Shown: piece after piece, positions 62,801 to 64,000 of the stretch
How the letters are laid out: every line of letters begins with the position of its first letter
Numbering within the stretch: position 1 is the stretch's first letter
Assembly: GCF_032854445.1 (NCBI RefSeq)
Contig: NC_088302.1
Coordinates: 50,186,046 to 50,250,045, forward strand
Source: Liolophura sinensis
Lineage: Eukaryota > Mollusca > Polyplacophora > Chitonida > Chitonidae
Length of the DNA: 64,000 nucleotides
Reading direction: 5' to 3'
Position numbers and translations under genes: made by a program
The notes under the pieces: generated by a model
What the model was told of the DNA's origin: nothing
Database searches by the model: none
The model's input: only the letters and a program-made list of their open reading frames with translations

Positions 62801-63494
62801 ACTCACAGCAATGCCTTGGTCAATCATTCTGCTGCACTTGCACACTAACCACAAGACTTGAACTTACACAATGCGCTGGTCGGTCAATCTGCTGTGCTTG
62901 CACACTAACCTCAAGACTTGAACTCGCACAATGCGTTGGTCGGTCATTCTGCTGCCCTTGCACACTAACCACAAGGCTTGAACTCACAGCAATGTGCCCG
63001 TCGGTCATTCTGCTGCGCTTGCACACTAACCACAAGGCTTGAACTCACAGCAATGCGTTGGTTGGTCATTCTGCTTCACTTGCACACTAAACACAAGGCT
63101 ACATAGGCCTCTATAGTAAAATAGGTTTGTTGAAAAAAAATGCTTGTCTGAAGGTTAACTTGTTCTATTTGCTTTGAATGTTATGAATTGTCGATACTAA
63201 AAACATACATGTACACAATAGCCATAGCCGTTGTAGGAATAACTGAAGCAGTCATTCATCCCTACCTCCACCCCACCCCACCCCTGCTGCCCTAGACTGT
63301 ATGCATTTTCATAAGGATGTGCAAAAAATAAGATAAAAGTGTTACAAGGTAGTCCCCGACAGTACTTACCATAGGATATCAACTCCTCAGGTGAGGTATT
63401 ATGTTTATGACTTATTGCTCCAAGTAAAGAGAAAACAAGGAATCCAGTGAACACAGAGCTGAACACGTTCCCCACGGTTATTACTAAGGCATTC
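56687..63494 (-). CDS. Gene C: divergent SLC6 paralogue, 3' part (TM7 to C-terminus)
   Basis: Five in-phase exons, 63494-63370, 59971-59718, 59395-59195, 58520-58353 and 56884-56687, encode 314 residues and a TGA stop. Exon sizes match genes A and B (125, 254 versus 245, 201, 168), and no frame is broken. Family evidence includes GNVFSSVFTGFLVFSLLG (TM7), MALTTQ (end of TM9), WWRVMWSGVTPAACL (TM11), SYGDYSYPPSLEAVGWF (TM12) and RLDLLTKTPADWG (C-tail). It diverges where the family is usually invariant. YPEA becomes VLEV, the TM8 Na2 pair becomes Ser-Arg (GLSRQ), and the TM10 gate acid position is Asn (LLNEF). It may be a non-canonical transporter, a non-transporting relative, or an early pseudogene. 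TM1-TM6 lie beyond the right edge. Confidence 0.85.
56885..58080 (-). other. Gene C last intron, distal part
   Basis: AT-rich sequence with no recognised element apart from the 88-bp repeats that follow it at 58081. Confidence 0.7.
58081..58352 (-). repeat. 88-bp tandem repeat, 3 copies plus a partial copy, at gene C's donor
   Basis: GTGATTATCC recurs at 58081, 58169 and 58257, and as GTGATTAC at 58345, exactly 88 bp apart. The last copy overlaps the real donor (GTAATCAC on the - strand) of the TM12 exon. In the other copies the donor GT is changed to AT. Confidence 0.93.
58353..58520 (-). CDS. Gene C exon: TM12
   Basis: The exon is 168 bp between TATACAG and GTAATC. It encodes VILFLTWWGHDPLSYGDY, then SYPPSLEAVGWFISCLP, ending SPGSFRR. 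Three 88-bp repeats begin at its donor. Confidence 0.9.
58715..58795 (-). repeat. Dispersed repeat family Y, copy 2
   Basis: This is the inverted partner of 35671-35750 (TATCAGTCTACACAGAATAA and so on), in gene C's intron 58521-59194. Similarity may extend beyond the core. Confidence 0.7.
59195..59395 (-). CDS. Gene C exon: TM10 and TM11
   Basis: The exon is 201 bp between GTTACAG and GTTAGT. It encodes AGMYVARLLNEFVCKWGLFF, then CVTVMWVYGGPRFLS and NLWWRVMWSGVTPAACL. As in gene B, it is a single exon. Confidence 0.88.
59449..59500 (-). mobile_element. SINE type 1, short tail fragment
   Basis: GGTGGTGTTTTACGACATAC followed by TCAAACACTAG resembles the reversed type 1 tail. It lies in gene C's intron 59396-59717. 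Confidence 0.5.
59718..59971 (-). CDS. Gene C exon: EL4, TM8 and TM9
   Basis: The exon is 254 bp, three codons longer than in gene B, between GTTTCAG and GTGAAT. It encodes TDVSFLLVLEVLGGGPGG, WAGLFFLLLCIVGLSRQ, HNIITSAKELIAGQ, then CLPAMALTTQ. It lacks YPEA and SPLW, and has Arg in the Na2 segment. Confidence 0.86.
59988..60062. repeat. (CATA)n microsatellite
   Basis: CATACATACATACATACA-type tetranucleotide repeats with minor interruptions, directly beside gene C's TM8 exon acceptor. Confidence 0.93.
60131..60300 (-). mobile_element. SINE type 1 that passes into the 61-bp array
   Basis: CTTGGTGTTTTACACTGTAC, GGGAGGAAACCTGGTAGAGC and ACCGGAAAGGGAGCCAGCAC follow type 1 order. The expected tRNA-like head then merges without a break into the 61-bp tandem array. 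Confidence 0.82.
60284..63108 (-). repeat. 61-bp array from a SINE tRNA-like head, ~46 copies
   Basis: It fills gene C's intron 59972-63369. On the - strand units contain GGTTAGTGTGCAAGTGCAGC, AGAATGACC and TGTGAGTTCAAGCC. GTTCAAGCC or GTTCAAGTC fits the Pol III B-box pattern GWTCRANNC. The unit beginning near 60348 is 73 bp and keeps a GCATTGCTGAGAGGCTGG segment that matches intact SINE copies (31071-31338). Later units are 61 bp after losing about 12 bp. Short open frames on both strands are by-products. Confidence 0.9.
63370..63494 (-). CDS. Gene C exon: TM7
   Basis: The exon is 125 bp between TTTTAG and GTAAGT. It encodes (R)NALVITVGNVFSSVFTGF, then LVFSLLGAISHKHNTSPEE. Asn and Ser of the Na1/Cl- sites are retained. 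Confidence 0.9.
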
Positions 63495-64000
63495 CTAAAA
63501 AAACAACAGCAACAACAATGATTAATACTGACAAAGTCAAATGAGGATGTGCTGTCAGAATAGGGAACAAATGAACTGTCAGCTCTGGACTATCTGTCTG
63601 ATGTACAGGTAGGATGAGTGTAGTGGCCAAAGGAAGCATTTGGAAAATCATTTTTTATATTTATGAGGTGGTTAGCTGGTTCAGTCATAATCTACCTTTT
63701 ATCACGCTTCTCTATAATAAAAAAAAGTAAACGAAAATTCTATTTAGACTGTGTTGATATGTTTCATTTAACTGAAACACATTAACTGAAAGTTGGTATC
63801 TTTCCATTTAAAAAGTTTCTTCATATACATTTCCTTTTGTACTTGTACGTTAAATCCCTCTTAGCTTAGACCCTTTGTCTGATACTGAATCCAAATTCCT
63901 CTGGCTTAGCTGTATTTTTACCACAGGGAGTTTTTGCATGTAGTATAGAGACTCTGCCGGCAAAACCCTGTTTCACCTGCTTGTATATGCATATCAAACT
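63495..64000 (-). other. Gene C intron upstream of the TM7 exon
   Basis: AT-rich sequence; no TM5-6 exon was recognised before the window ends. Confidence 0.7.

Noticed and set aside
60187-63042. Repeated short open frames on both strands
   Set aside because: They are by-products of the 61-bp array; they occur in both strands at the same places.
60284-63108. CRISPR-like regular repeats
   Set aside because: The units are contiguous without unique spacers, the genome is animal, and the unit is traceable to a SINE.

Overview
The window is animal nuclear DNA: AT-rich, intron-dense, with GT-AG introns, tRNA-derived SINEs and many minisatellites. The two SINE types and the frequent ACATGTA words are what I would expect of a marine mollusc or a related lophotrochozoan. 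That is recollection of repeat types, not a database result. No bacterial gene, CRISPR array or free-standing tRNA or rRNA gene was found.

The protein-coding content is a cluster of three SLC6 (sodium/chloride-dependent neurotransmitter and amino-acid symporter) paralogues. They are called here gene A, gene B and gene C. Gene A (+ strand, exons between 2225 and 15483) lacks its 5' exons, which lie left of the window; the visible part runs from TM5 to the C-terminus. Gene B (- strand, 45055 down to 27572) carries every transmembrane segment from TM1 to TM12. Gene C (- strand, 63494 down to 56687) runs from TM7 to the C-terminus, and its 5' part lies right of the window. A and B converge tail to tail; B and C are head to tail. 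All junctions were assigned by hand from GT/AG sites, reading phase and homologous exon lengths. They agree exactly: B and C have single exons of 201 bp, or 245/254 bp, where A has two exons summing to 201 or 245. A and B are closest to the glycine/proline-type SLC6 transporters. C is intact but divergent at several ion-site and gate positions.

Layout: 1-2224, no recognisable exon, with an (AT)n run. 2225-15483, gene A, including a 6.7-kb intron. 15484-27571, convergent intergenic region with an internally expanded SINE (about 21210-22012), small tandem arrays, hairpins and a candidate acidic exon. 27572-45055, gene B. 45056-56686, upstream or 5' intron of gene B, with two adjoining tandem arrays (50988-52935) and a speculative first exon near 55.1 kb. 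56687-63494, gene C.

The most unusual content is in the introns. (1) Gene B's intron between the TM8/9 and TM10 exons is almost wholly an array of roughly 40 copies of a ~44-bp unit. That unit is the intron's own 3' splice site plus the first nine codons of the next exon. (2) Gene B's first intron holds about 94 copies of a 57-bp unit that keep one frame open for 1,778 codons on the gene's strand. (3) Gene C's intron holds about 46 copies of a 61-bp unit that grades out of a SINE's tRNA-like head, so it is an array of Pol III B-box-like motifs. (4) Downstream of gene A, the tail of a second SINE type has expanded in the same way. Together tandem arrays occupy about a fifth of the window.
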